Assembly: GCA_949775045.1 (NCBI GenBank)
Contig: OX459103.1
Location: 18,302,817-18,366,816, forward strand
Length of the DNA stretch: 64,000 nucleotides
From: Metridium senile
Lineage: Eukaryota; Cnidaria; Anthozoa; Actiniaria; Metridiidae
Reading direction: 5' to 3'
Part shown: in pieces, positions 24,975 through 36,355 of the stretch
How the letters are laid out: every line of letters starts with the position of its first letter
How positions within the stretch are numbered: position 1 is the stretch's first letter
Translations under genes and position numbers: made by a program
Notes under the pieces: generated by a model
What the model was told of the DNA's origin: nothing
The model's input: only the letters and a program-made list of their open reading frames with translations
Databases searched by the model: none

Positions 24975-25770
24975 AAGAGAGTGTTACTTACTGACGTTTT
25001 GGACGTTAATATTGATGTTTAAACCTTAGTATGAGTAAAAATGGTAACTTATACACCGTATAAAAGAGTTTTACTTACTGACGTTTGGGACTTTAATCCA
25101 TCGTTGGAGTAAAAATGGTAACTTATACAAAGTATAAAAGAGAGTGTTACTTACTAATGTTTAGGACGTAAATCCTTCATATATAGGAGTAAAAATGGTA
25201 ACTTATGCACTGTATAAAAGAGAGTGTTACTTACTGACGTTTAGGACGTAAATCCTTCATATATAGGAGTAAAAATGGTAACTTATGCACTGTATAAAAG
25301 AGAGTGTTACTTACTGACGTTTAGGACGTAAATCCTTCATATATAGGAGTAAAAATGGTAACTTATGCACTGTATAAAAGAGAGTGTTACTTACTGACGT
25401 TTAGGACGTAAATCCTTCATATATAGGAGTAAAAATGGTAACTTATGCACTGTATAAAAGAGAGTGTTACTTACTGATGTTTAGGACGTAAATCCTTCAT
25501 ATATAGGAGTAAAAATGGTAACTTATGCACTGTATAAAAGAGAGTGTTACTTACTGACGTTTAGGACTTGAGTCATTTGTTGGAGTAAAAATGGTAACTT
25601 ATGCACTGTATAAAAGAGAGTGTTACTTACTGACGTTTAGGACTTGAGTCATTTGCTGGAGTAAAAATGGTAACTTATGCACTGTATAAAAGAGAGTGTT
25701 ACTTACTGACGTTTAGGACTTGAGTCATTTGTTGGAGTAAAAATGGTAACTTCTAGTATACACCGTATCA
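24975..25770 (-). repeat. 76-bp family array B1
   Basis: About ten units, minus strand as ribozyme sense. Two subtypes occupy separate blocks: five consecutive copies with CATATATAGGAG, followed by three with CATTTGYTGGAG, consistent with local amplification. The first box is degraded in most copies. Confidence 0.93.
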
Positions 25771-26250
25771 AATACGTGAATCAATGCTTGTTTTTTTATG
25801 TTTGATCATTCCAATTATATAATAAAGCATCTAAGATTTTAGACTTTGAAACTGTAAAATATATAGTGGTACTTACTTACATTTCGGACGTTGACCTTGC
25901 CTTATTTGATATGTGTTCCCTTTAAATATATATAGATCTAGACTATGACGCAAATTATACGCGATCGACATGTTCAACAGCTATTAGGACGGACATCGAA
26001 ATGATTCCTTAATTACACCTTCCATTTTCTTATCGCATTTCGTTTGGCTGTCACTAAAACACCGGATACTTCACGACAGAAACAAAGAAAGCAATTTGTG
26101 ATCGCTTTATCATCATAATGGCTTTGGCGTTTTGGAACTCCAACGTGAAATAGGGTAAAAGGATTGTTTTGATTTGGGGTTTAGACTACAAAGGATGCCG
26201 ACGTTATGGGTGGGATGGAATAATGACTATGACTATTAAATACATTTGAG
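25770..26250. other. No gene seen
   Basis: AT-rich, with one degraded 76-bp-like TTTCGGACGTTGACCTT segment near 25880. No coding support. Confidence 0.45.
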
Positions 26251-26251
26251 C

Positions 26252-26455
26252 CGGAAGAGAAGAGAAGAGAAGAGAAGAGAAGAGAAGAGAAGAGAAGAGA
26301 AGAGAAGAGAAGAGAAGAGAAGAGAAGAGAAGAGAAGAGAAGAGAAGAGAAGAGAAGAGAAGAGAAGAGAAGAGAAGAGAAGAGAAGAGAAGAGAAGAGA
26401 AGAGAAGAGAAGAGAAGAGAAGAGAAGAGAAGAGAAGAGAAGAGAAGAGAAGAGA
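26252..26455 (+). repeat. (AGAAG)n pentamer microsatellite
   Basis: About 40 perfect pentamers, with no interruptions seen. The same pentamer forms a second array at 41213-41411. Confidence 0.97.
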
Positions 26456-26459
26456 CGTC

Positions 26460-26985
26460 ATACATTCTATTTTGAAACCAATAACTGAGCAAGGACAAAC
26501 AACACAAAAACATACCAGGAACAAAATGACGCACGATTGATAGAAAAAGAAACACACGAAAAGATAAAGCCAAAACAAAATCAACAAACTATAAATAAAA
26601 CTTACAGTTTCCTCACAGAAAAGTGAAGCAATTTCCTTACATATATCCCTATGACGAATATCCACCATGCAGTCAAATATATCGTAACAAGCCACTTTCG
26701 TTTCTATGCATTATCTCTGTCTTCAAAAACGCCGATCGCCAAGTTAAAAGCAAAGTTGGGAAATACAAATATAATGCATTTTTGTCTGAGTAGCGAGTTA
26801 AACGAATACTTTAAATAGAGAATATCAATAATATGTGCTGATGATTCAAAGGTGCTTTACGAAGTGCAGCTCGTTAAGTAAAGGTATCCTAAAGCAATAA
26901 GTTATTTCTGGATACATACATCGTAATAAAACAGGTTTCTTGAAGCGATATGCCATTGATAAGGAGGGGAGTACACCCTCTTCAA
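26460..26985. other. No gene seen
   Basis: The open frame on the minus strand here continues from the pentamer repeat and has no recognisable domain. Confidence 0.45.
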
Positions 26986-27435
26986 GACGGAAAGGAATTA
27001 TAGGCATACACCTATTTCAAAAAGGTTGTCCAATGCGAAGAAAAAATATATAATTGGACAAACAGAAACTTGGACAACCTTTTTAAAATAGGTGTATGCC
27101 TATAATTCCTTTTCGTCCTGGAATAACATATCGCCTTGGACAACCTTTTTGAAATAGGTGTATGCCTATAATTTCTTTCCGTCTTGGAATGACCTATCGC
27201 CTTGGACAACCTTTTTGAAATAGGTGTATGCCTATAATTCCTTTCCGTCTTGGAATGACCTATCGCTTTGGACACACTTTTTGAAATAGATGTATGCCTA
27301 TAATTCCTTTTCATCTTGGAATTTAATAACCTATCGCCTTGGGAAACCTTTTCGAAATAGGTGTATGCCTATAATTACTTTCCGTCTTAAAACAACCTAT
27401 CGCCTTGGGTAACCTTTTAGAATTAGGTGTATCAA
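26985..27435 (-). repeat. 66-bp family array A2
   Basis: One plus-oriented unit at the left edge (26985-27035), then about six minus-oriented units. It ends in GTATCAATGACAAGG, a flank shared with the end of the array at 52720. Confidence 0.9.
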
Positions 27436-27439
27436 TGAC

Positions 27440-27880
27440 AAGGTTCCTGATTTCAAAAAAAAGAAAGATTTGCTTCTCGGCTGATGAAACATCCCCTTAA
27501 TATTCTAATTGTATGCTATTTCCTTGCCTTGTACAATCTTCAATCATTAAATTTAAAAGCTTCATACTTTAGTCTAGATTTTCCTGGTAATTTAAGTATA
27601 AGAACTTAATCCTTTCTTGTCTGAGTAGTATCTAAAAAGACTCTCGAAAGTCGAGAGGCTTACATAGTGTTGGCGTTAGAAATTGAATGGGATATCTTTA
27701 ATCCGAATTTAAGCTTTTTCGGATTTCAAATAAGCCTAGAACTATTTAAAGTCTAATAATATGTAATGAAGTTTTGTCTAGGAAAGCAGTAAACAATAAT
27801 ACGTGCATGAGTGTAGGTCGGTGTGCGATTCATAAGGATCTATATAATTCCTTTATGATTATAGTTTTAGCCAGTGTGCG
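27440..27880. other. No gene seen
   Basis: AT-rich. A short ACTCTCGAAAGTCGAGAG hairpin lies near 27641. Nothing else is supported. Confidence 0.45.
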
Positions 27881-28262
27881 TCGATAACTAGTGGTTAAAC
27901 TAGTGCAGACTGCGTCGACGTTTCTCAGAAAACAATTGGAGTAAAAATGTACGATAACTAGCGGTTAAACTAGTGTGGACTGCGTCGATGTTTCTAAGAA
28001 AAAAATTGTAGAAAAATTGAAAAATAACTAGCGGTTAAACTAGTGTGGACTGCGTCGATGTTTCTAATGAAACAATTGGAGTAAAAATGTACGATAACTA
28101 GCGGTTAAACTAGTGTGGACTGCGTCGATGTTTCTAATGAAACAATTGGAGTAAAAATGTACGATAACTAGCGGTTAAACTAGTGTGGACTGCGTCGATG
28201 TTTCTAAGGAAATAATTGCAATTGGTCAAAGTAAAATGTACGATAACTAACGGTCAAACTAG
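27880..28262 (-). repeat. 71-bp family array C2 (inverted)
   Basis: About five units on the minus strand, relative to array C1. The last unit runs without a break into a 76-bp-family array. Confidence 0.93.
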
Positions 28263-28445
28263 TCAGTGGACTGACGTTTAGGACGTCAGTAACCCTTCGT
28301 CGGAGTAAAAATGGTAACTTATACACCGTATAAAAGAGAGTGTTACTTACTGACGTTTAGGACGTTAAACTTCGTCGGAGTAAAAATGGTAACTTATACA
28401 CCGTATAAAAGAGAGTGTTACTTACTGGCGTTTTGGACGCTAGTC
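28262..28445 (-). repeat. 76-bp family array B2
   Basis: About two and a half units. The first contains ACTGACGTTTAGGACGTCAGT, joined directly to CAAACTAGTCAGTGG of the preceding 71-bp array. Confidence 0.9.
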
Positions 28446-28832
28446 GCTTTTGCTAATACTGATACATATACACTGAGATCACCAAGCTACAGTCCTTCTT
28501 TGAAATCTCTAGAATACCACGTAAGGCAACGTACCCTGACCTTTTAAGTTCGATCGCAAGTGTTTTTTTCTCCAAAAAGTAAACTAGAATGTTTGTTCCT
28601 GCTTGTATGCCCTTTTTGATATTTGTTTTAACACAACATGGAAAATGTTTTCAAGTGTTTTGTTTATCGATAATGCAAGCATTAGAAATATATCTATATT
28701 AGTCTTGTATTTATAGCATTTTCGAATCCATTAACTCTAAACCTTTACTGAGTTGTTTGTGATATTGCTTTGGAACAAAAAAGAAAAATATATATTTAAT
28801 TACACAGAAACATTTCGAAAAAATGAGTCTTT

Positions 28833-29263
28833 CGTTGATATAGTGTTTGTGCTCTATTCCGCAGTAGCAAGTTTATTCTATTTCATGGATATAGTATTTG
28901 CGCTCTATTCCACAGTAGCAATTTGATTCTATTTCATGGATATAGTGTTTGTGCTCTATTCGACAGAAGCAATTTGATTCTATTTTATGGGTATACGTGT
29001 GTGTGCTCTATTCCACAGTAGCAATTTGATTCTATTTCATAGATATAGTGTTTGTGCTCTATTCCACAGTAGCAATTTGATTTTATTTCATGGATATAGT
29101 GTTTGTGCTCTATTCCACAGTAGCAATTTGATTCTATTTCATGGATATAGTGTTTGTGTTCTATTCCACAGTAGCAATTTGATTCTATTTTATGGATATA
29201 GTGTTTGCGCTCTATTCCACAGTAGCAATTTGATTCTATTTCATGGATAAAGTGTTTGCGGGG
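28833..29263 (+). repeat. 51-bp family array E2
   Basis: About eight and a half units. The last is interrupted by a fold-back element, with CGTTTGTG resuming after it at about 29627. Confidence 0.93.
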
Positions 29264-29265
29264 GG

Positions 29266-29622
29266 AGGGGGGAGGGGGGTACTCCCATTGTCCAAGTGGT
29301 ATGGGTGATACGCGGTGATTTTGAAAATGACCTCTAAAAGGTACGCACAGATAAAGATAAGTGTTAAAGCCTTGTTGATTTCAACCCCTAAACGGTACGG
29401 CTGTGCAATGTTCTTGCCAAGCTTACTTTTAAACAAAGCAGAGTAAAAATGACCAGTACAGGAATCATCTTACGTAACTGATTTATAAGCCAGAACCAAA
29501 AAGGACCCTTAAAGGTACGCACAAGAAATATCTTTAACCCTAAAAGTTACGCCAATCACCCCTATCACTTGGACAAAGGGAGTACTCCCCCACCCCCCCC
29601 CCCCCCCCCCACCTCCCCATCC
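29266..29622. mobile_element. Fold-back element inserted in the 51-bp array
   Basis: GGGGGTACTCCCATTGTCC and AGTGGTATGGGTGAT at the left are inverted at the right (ATCACCCCTATCACTTGG, ACAAAGGGAGTACTCCCCC), with G-rich and C-rich runs at the tips. Inner repeats AAAAGGTACGCAC and TAAAAGTTACGCC also recur. Confidence 0.7.
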
Positions 29623-29924
29623 GCGGCGTTTGTGAACAATACTACGTGCAATTTATAGCAATTTCACTTCCATCAACAGATAAAATGTTTGCACTTTAAC
29701 ATCATTCCAAACAAAGAAAATGTTATGAAAACAGTTTTAATTTCTATAAAAACAAACTCCCCTTAACGCCGGCCATGCAACCTTACAAGATAAACCTCCG
29801 TACTTAAAAGACGCCGCTAAAATCGAAAGGAACCACTTACTTTTATGTTTAAGGAAATGGTCTAACGAATCGATATTATCACAATTCAGTGATATCATCA
29901 TGTGTTTACATGCATGGAAACTAG

Positions 29925-30865
29925 CGAGTAAACTAGTATAGGCTGCGTCGGTGTTTGATATAAACGATAGGTTATAGAATGAAATTTGTAACACCGTAAA
30001 AAAAGTTAAATTAATTTTACTTAAATGGACACTAGCGAGTAAACTAGTATAGGCTGCGTCGGTGTTTGATATAAACGATAGGTTATGGAATGAAATTTGT
30101 AACACCGTAAAAAAAGTTAAATTAATTTTACTTAAATGGACACTAGCGAGTAAACTAGTATAGGCTGCGTCGGTGTTTGATATAAACCATAGGTAATAGG
30201 ATGCAATTTGTAACACCGTAAAAAATAGAAATGGAAACTAGCGAATAAACTAGTATAGGCTGCGTCGGTGTTTGATATAAACAATAGGTAATAGGATGCA
30301 ATTTGTAACACCGTAAAAAATAGAAATGAAAACTAGCGAGTAAACTAGTATAGGCTGCGTCGGTGTTTGATATAAACGATAGGTTATAGAATGAAATTTG
30401 TAACACCGTAAAAAAAGTTAAATTAATTTTACTTAAATGGACACTAGCGAGTAAACTAGTATAGGCTGCGTCGGTGTTTGATATAAACAATAGGTAATAG
30501 GATGCAATTTGTAACACCGTAAAAAATAGAAATGGAAACTAGCGAATAAACTAGTATAGGCTGTGTCGGTGCTTGATATAAACAATAGGTAATAGAATGA
30601 AATGTGTAAAGAATGTTGACTTAACTTTACTTAAATGGAAACTAGCGAGTAAACTAGTATAGGCTGCGTACGTCAGTGTTTGATATAAACGATAGGTAAT
30701 ATAATGGAATTTGTAACACCTTAAAAAATGATGATTTTACTTTACTGACGTTTCGAGCTTTAGCCCTTCCTTTTACTCCGACGAAATGCTAAAGCTCGAA
30801 ACGTCAGTAAAGTTAAGTCAACATTTTTTACAGTGTTACACATGTCATCATATTACCTATTGGTT
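29925..30865 (-). repeat. 111-bp family array D3 with head-to-head hammerhead-like caps
   Basis: About eight monomers on the minus strand, with two length variants (one ~32 bp shorter at the AAAATAGAAATGGAAACT junction). The array ends in a cap where a minus-strand half (30770-30741) faces a plus-strand motif (30771-30812), after which a plus-oriented monomer begins. Confidence 0.92.
30771..30812 (+). ncRNA. Hammerhead-like motif (cap of array D3)
   Basis: Helix I: TTTTACT (30771-30777) pairs with AGTAAAG (30806-30812), six Watson-Crick pairs plus one G-U. Box 1 is CCGACGA (30778-30784), with C where U4 is expected. Box 2 is GAAACGTC (30798-30805), intact. Helix II is weak here. The ACGT in box 2 is self-complementary, as in hammerheads that work as dimers. 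Activity is doubtful because of the U4 change. Confidence 0.55.
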
Positions 30866-31179
30866 ATATTTAGTTTGTTTTGATGTTACGAAATGTGTTG
30901 CCGTTTTGTCGCGGCGGATTGCACATGTACTATCATAACTATTAGTGCTTAAAATCTTCTACGACGTGCGAGTGCATGTTGCATGACGTTGGCGAAAGAT
31001 GACGTTTGCAGCAGCAAGTAATTACATATGCGCATGCGTCAACTTTCCTTGCGACCTGCAAGCATATGGCGGGAAGAACTAGCACGATGAGACGTTTTCA
31101 CAGGATATTTTCCTTTTATTCGTACATATAAACACCTATTCAGTTCAAAACTCTTTGTGGTTCGTACTCAACTGGCGAC

Positions 31180-31600
31180 TATCGACTATTACATTGCATA
31201 TTTTGATTGTACGTGTTTGTGCTTTTGCATGTGACCATAACAGTCATAACAATCTGCAAAAGATGTAATTTCTTCTCTTGTTATAGAGTTTATTCATAGG
31301 CATATTTTGGTTGTACGTGTTTGTGTTATATATGACAATATAACAATCAAAGCTACAGTCCACACTCTGAAGCCTACAAAGGATGTCGGCATTTCTTCTC
31401 TTGTTATCGATTTATTCATAGCATATTTTGTTTGTACGTGTTGTACCATGTTGCTTTGATGGTAGATGACGAAACAATTATTCCAAAAAATTTTGTTGAG
31501 CTCTTTGTGTTACACAAAGCTACAGTCCACAGTCTGAAGCCTGCAAAGGATGCCGGCATTTCTCCTCTTTTTATCGATCCATTCATAGCATAGTTTTTGC
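31180..31600 (-). repeat. ~122-bp family array F1
   Basis: Three diverged units sharing TTTCTTCTCTTGTTAT, TTTATTCATAGCATATTTTG and TTGTACGTGTTTGTG. The same family is at 39270-40215 in the opposite orientation. The segment AAGCTACAGTCCACA, then TCTGAAGCCTRCAAAGGAT, occurs in both. Confidence 0.75.
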
Positions 31601-31609
31601 TATAATCCT

Positions 31610-32200
31610 CCCCTCCCCCTCCATGCAATGTTGGTTTTCAGTTAACATGATTCCTTGATGACTGCCAGGACAACATTTTGTAGTGGGGGAGTGGTTTTAA
31701 CAACAAAATTAAGCCCACAAAGCATGCGCATTACGGTATAAGACTAATGTCCGTTTTTGAAACATATGTCTCACTTAATGCTTTTGCCGAGATTGTAGCT
31801 TATATTTGTAAAGCTGTGCTTTTTAATATTTCAATGTGACTTTACTGTTTGTTTACATGGACAAGAATCGTAAAAAATGTAAGAATCGTAAAAATTTAAA
31901 GGATCGTAAAAATTTTCAGATACATCTTTTTTGTTTCTGTTTTAGTATAATAATACATACTTTTAGCTATATCATAAACTAAACCGTTACTTCACTTTGT
32001 TGTCATTTATTTGCATGTGTAGCGTTTTTCCCTCTGGCGACTAAGATTCTTCGCATTAACTAATTAAAACAGCAGATTGTTTTGATGTTATGCGATAGCA
32101 AATTAGAACAATTTCGATACAGAAAAATACTAGATGATGTATGCATATTAACCACAAATGCTTTCAGTCGTTTAAGTATAATTTCTTTTAAAACTTTTTC
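31610..32200. other. No gene seen
   Basis: AT-rich. Short AAGAATCGTAAAAA units repeat near 31865-31915. No coding or RNA gene is supported. Confidence 0.45.
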
Positions 32201-32204
32201 TAGT

Positions 32205-32312
32205 AAATTTAAGTAAACATTTTTTACGGTGCTACAAATTTCATTCTATTACATATCGTTTATATCCAACACCGACGCAGCCTATACTAGTTTTCTCGCT
32301 AGTTTCCATTTA
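32205..32312 (+). repeat. 111-bp family, single monomer D4
   Basis: One plus-oriented unit without a hammerhead-like cap, embedded in AT-rich DNA. Confidence 0.85.
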
Positions 32313-32316
32313 AAAC

Positions 32317-33010
32317 CTTTCACTTGGTTTTGAAAAATGTTTTAAACTCTATTTAAGATCTATTTGTCTTGTTTAATATGTACAATTGTAAACTCTTTAA
32401 AAGTCGTTTTAGCCTATTGTTTTCACAATGAAAACATACTCTTATAAAAAGTCACATTTTAAAATCTTCCGGTTTCTTTCAGTGAAAACAAATTTTTGTT
32501 GTCGATTAGAATCGAAAGTTTAACTTCCATATTTTGAACATAAATTATATGTTTTCCATCGCTAAATCATAACTTATTTAAAACCTTTCACTTTGCTTGA
32601 ACATTTGTTTTAACTCTCTTTTTTAAAAGATATATTTCTTTTGTTTTATATATATATATGTATTATTGTAAAGTCGTTTTAGCCTATTGTTTTCGCATTG
32701 AAAACATTCTCCTATATAAAGTCACTTTTTAAAATGTTCCGGTTTATTTTGAAAACAAATTATAGTTATCTATAAGAATCGTAAGTTAAACTTCCCCTTA
32801 TTTTGAACACTACAAATTATGATTTTTCTATATAAGAGACGGAAAAAAAACTTCTATATTTTGAACACAATATTTTGAAAAAAAATTATGATTTTTCTAT
32901 ATAAGAGACGAAAAATAAACTTCCATATTTTGAACACAATATTTTGAACACAAATTATATTTGTTTATAAGTATCGAAGGTTAAATGTCCTTATTTTGAA
33001 AACAAATTAT
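32317..33010 (+). repeat. ~265-bp tandem repeat, diverged
   Basis: CCTTTCACTT, GTCGTTTTAGCCTATTGTTTT, AAAGTCAC, TTCCGGTTT and ACTTCCATATTTTGAACA recur about two and a half times, the last copies broken into short ATTTTGAACACAAATTAT pieces. Confidence 0.75.
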
Positions 33011-33319
33011 GATTTGACTTTGATATGAGAGTGTAAAATATGGTGTAAAATATGATCTAAAATATGTGTGGTTAGCTTGAACGAAGTGCACCTTGCAATC
33101 AAAACAAGCTCATCCTATAACATGTTTAAAATCCAGTACAGAAAACCTTTTGTTGCCCTCAGAAAAAACGACATTTTTTCTGTTTATTTTTGAATCTTGT
33201 CAATATTATCTATGTTTACATATCTTGTTTTGCAAACTGTACTTCTTCAAACTATACTTTTTCCATATCGAAACTCTCCTTTTCCGCACTATTAAATCAA
33301 TAATCTATAGAAATTAATT

Positions 33320-33845
33320 TCTGCTCTCTAGCATAACAACTTCCGTTATTATTTATAAACATTTGTTTAAAATCTGTGGAAAATAATAATTTCCTTTTCT
33401 GCACAATTAAATTATATTAATAGTATATTTATCTTTTAAAATACTACTAGGGTACAGAAACATTTCATTAACCATTTGGGTTGCATTTCTGCTCTCTAGC
33501 ATCATAACCACTTCCTTATTATTTATATACATCTATTTAGAATTTGTGGAACATATAATACTTTCCTTTTCTGCACAATTAAATTGATATTATATTTATC
33601 TTTTAAAATACTACTAGGGTACAGAAACATTTCATTAACCATTTGGGATGCATTTCTGCTCTCTAGCATCATAACCACTTCCATTATTATTCATATACAT
33701 CTGTTTAAAATTTGTGGAAAATATTACTTTCCTTTCTAGCCAAATAAATCAATATTCTATCCGGGTATTCTATATAAATTAATACTACTAGGGTGCAGAA
33801 ATATTTCATTATTTCCAAATATTTCCATAACAACTTCCGTTATTA
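33320..33845 (+). repeat. ~175-bp tandem repeat, three units
   Basis: CTGCTCTCTAGCATMATAAC, TTTCCTTTTCTGCACAATTA, TACTACTAGGGTACAGAAAC and TTTCATTAACCATTTGGG recur three times. Confidence 0.85.
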
Positions 33846-33868
33846 TTTTATATGAATTCATCTTTTTA

Positions 33869-34083
33869 CAGTGCGAATCGTAACACCGTGGGCACCCAGA
33901 AATATTTTAGAAATCGTTTCTTGTTCTTTAAACAACTCACAAACAACTCTTACTACGAAAAGTTTACCATACTACAAATCAGTCAAACGTCTTGCGCTGA
34001 TATAGTTGTTTCTGAGTTGTTCTACGAATAATAAACGATTTCTAAAATATTTCTAGGTGCCCACGGTTTTGTGATTCGCACTG
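33869..34083. mobile_element. Mariner-like MITE, CAGTGCGAATC ends, copy 1
   Basis: CAGTGCGAATCGTAACACCG and its inverted partner (CACGGTTTTGTGATTCGCACTG) with longer arms (GGGCACCCAGAAATATTTTA), flanked by TA at 33867-33868 and 34084-34085. A second copy is at 59390-59613. Confidence 0.88.
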
Positions 34084-34469
34084 TAAAAACTCTGAGTAAA
34101 AACCCTTTCAGCCCTTTGAACCATGGAGTCGAAAGTTCAACTTCCACTATTTTGAACACAAATTACAATTCACAAAGTTTAAACTTCCGTATTTTGAGCA
34201 CAAATATTATTATTATAGAATGAATCTTCTAAATTACATTTAGATAAGTTCGTTTTGATCTCAAATGAGATAGTTTACATCTGTTAAGTAGTTCACATTA
34301 TGTACTTAAAAGGCTTTAAATGGTATAAAGCGGAACTCCTCATTGTATGGCTATAGTGAAATCGATACTAAATGCATAAATATATATAAGGAACAGCGCA
34401 TTTTAGATTTACAAGAAACGAAATAAACAAGGCATAAAAATAGTGTGACGTAAGCTTGAAGTAAAAATA

Positions 34470-34990
34470 GAATTATGACTGATGTTTAGGACGTTCGTTG
34501 GAGTAAAAATGGTGACTTATACACTGTATAAAAGAGTGTGTTACTTACTGACGTTAAGGACGTTAATCCTTTAAGTTTTCAGCCGTTTTGGACAATAATA
34601 CTTCGTCTGAGTCAAAATGGTAACGTATACACCGTATAAAAGAGATTGTTACTTACTGACGTTTAGGACGTTAATCCTTCGTCGGAGTAAAAATGGTAAC
34701 TTATACACCGTATAAAAGAGATTGTTACTTACTGACGTTAAGGACGTTAATCCTTTAAATTTTCAGAGTAAAAAAAATGGTAAATTATACGGTACAAAAG
34801 AGAGTGTTACTGCAGGCATTTTGGACAATAATACTTCGTCTGAGTCAAAATGGTAACGTATACAACTAATAAAAGAGAGTGTTACTTACTGACGTTTAGG
34901 ACGTTCATCCTTTTTGGGAGTAAAAATGGTGACTTATACACAGTATAAAAGAGAGTGTTACTTCCTGACGTTTAGGACGTTCATTAAGAA
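34470..34990 (-). repeat. 76-bp family array B3
   Basis: About six diverged units in minus orientation with a partly alternating pair of variants (TTAATCCTTTAARTTTTCAG and TAATACTTCGTCTGAGTC). The latter reads CAGACGA in the first box on the minus strand. Confidence 0.88.
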
Positions 34991-35565
34991 ATATTCCTCA
35001 TTAATATATAATCAAGTTTGAATAGTAAGTTGTACACAGTTACTAAACAAATGAAAAAAATACCTTGATTCATGTCTTGACAAAATGAAGAAGAAAAAAC
35101 ATAAAAATCAACAAAATTAAAATAAAAGAAATATTAAAAAATATTATTTAAACGTAAAAATTGATAATAAAAAAAAAAAAATATTAACCTTTTCACAGCA
35201 TAAGCAGTCTAGATCTCCCTCCTTAAGTTAAGATTTCAAAACCTTTCCTTGGACTATAGCCTTGCACTCAGCAATCAAACAAAACTCAAGTCGAACATAT
35301 CAAGTCCTTTTATAGTTCAATAGTTGCCTCTCAAATCCGGATGCTCAATTTTGGAGCTTTCTTGACAGCATTTGTCTTAAATACTGAGCACTATTCCGGA
35401 TTGTCGCAGAATTGAAACATATGTTAGACAGGAGAACTGCATCTTTAGCAGTTTTTTCCAAAAGTCGACAAGGTGAAGGATTTCCTGAATTTAAAAATAG
35501 AACTTTCCGTTTTCGGTTTAGGTCAATATCGGTAAATCAGTGTTATAAAAACAGGGGAAGTTAAG
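34990..35565. other. No gene seen
   Basis: A-rich low-complexity sequence at 35060-35200, otherwise unremarkable AT-rich DNA. Confidence 0.45.
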
Positions 35566-35569
35566 TTTT

Positions 35570-35757
35570 ATTTGATGGTAGAAGAATATGGAATGATGTT
35601 GTTTATTATGATGATGTTGTTTATTATTATTATGATGATGATGATTTTAAATCATCTTGTTGATGTTGATGGTAATAATAATGATAATGATGATGATGAT
35701 GAGTATTATGGTGTTGATGTTAATTATTATGATGATGAAGTTGTGGGTGATAATGAA

Positions 35758-35809
<52 letters not shown>

Positions 35810-36355
35810 TTGGTGATGATGATGATGATGATGGTGATGACGATGATGATGAAGTTGATGATGATGGTGATGATGATGATGATGATGAGAATGATGATGG
35901 TTATAATGATGTTGTTGATAATGATGATAGTGATGATTAAGATGATGGTAATGATGATGATGATGTTGATGATGATGTTGATGATGATGATAGTGATGAT
36001 TATGATGATGGTAATGATGATGATATTGATGATGATGTTGTTGATGATGGTGATGATGATGATGATGATGATGATGATGAGAATGATGATGGTTATAATG
36101 ATGTTGTTGATGATGATGATGATAGTCATGATTATGATGATGGTAATGATGATGATGATGTTGTTGGTGATGTCGATGATGATGTTGATGATGATGATGT
36201 TGTTGTTTATTATGACGATGATAATGATGGCGATGATGATGATTATTATTATGATGATGATGATGATTATAATGATGTTGATGATGATGTTGGTAGTGAT
36301 GTTAATCATGATGGCGTCGTTGGTGATGGTGATGTTGTTGATGATGATTATGATT
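35570..36355 (+). repeat. (GATGAT)n low-complexity tract
   Basis: About 780 bp of interrupted GAT/ATG trinucleotides. Several frames stay open (poly-Asp, poly-Met, poly-Ile); these are artefacts. Confidence 0.95.

Noticed and set aside
26181..26695. Leu/Phe/Ser-rich membrane-like frames
   Set aside because: Translations of the AGAAG pentamer on the opposite strand; the same holds for 41181-41452.
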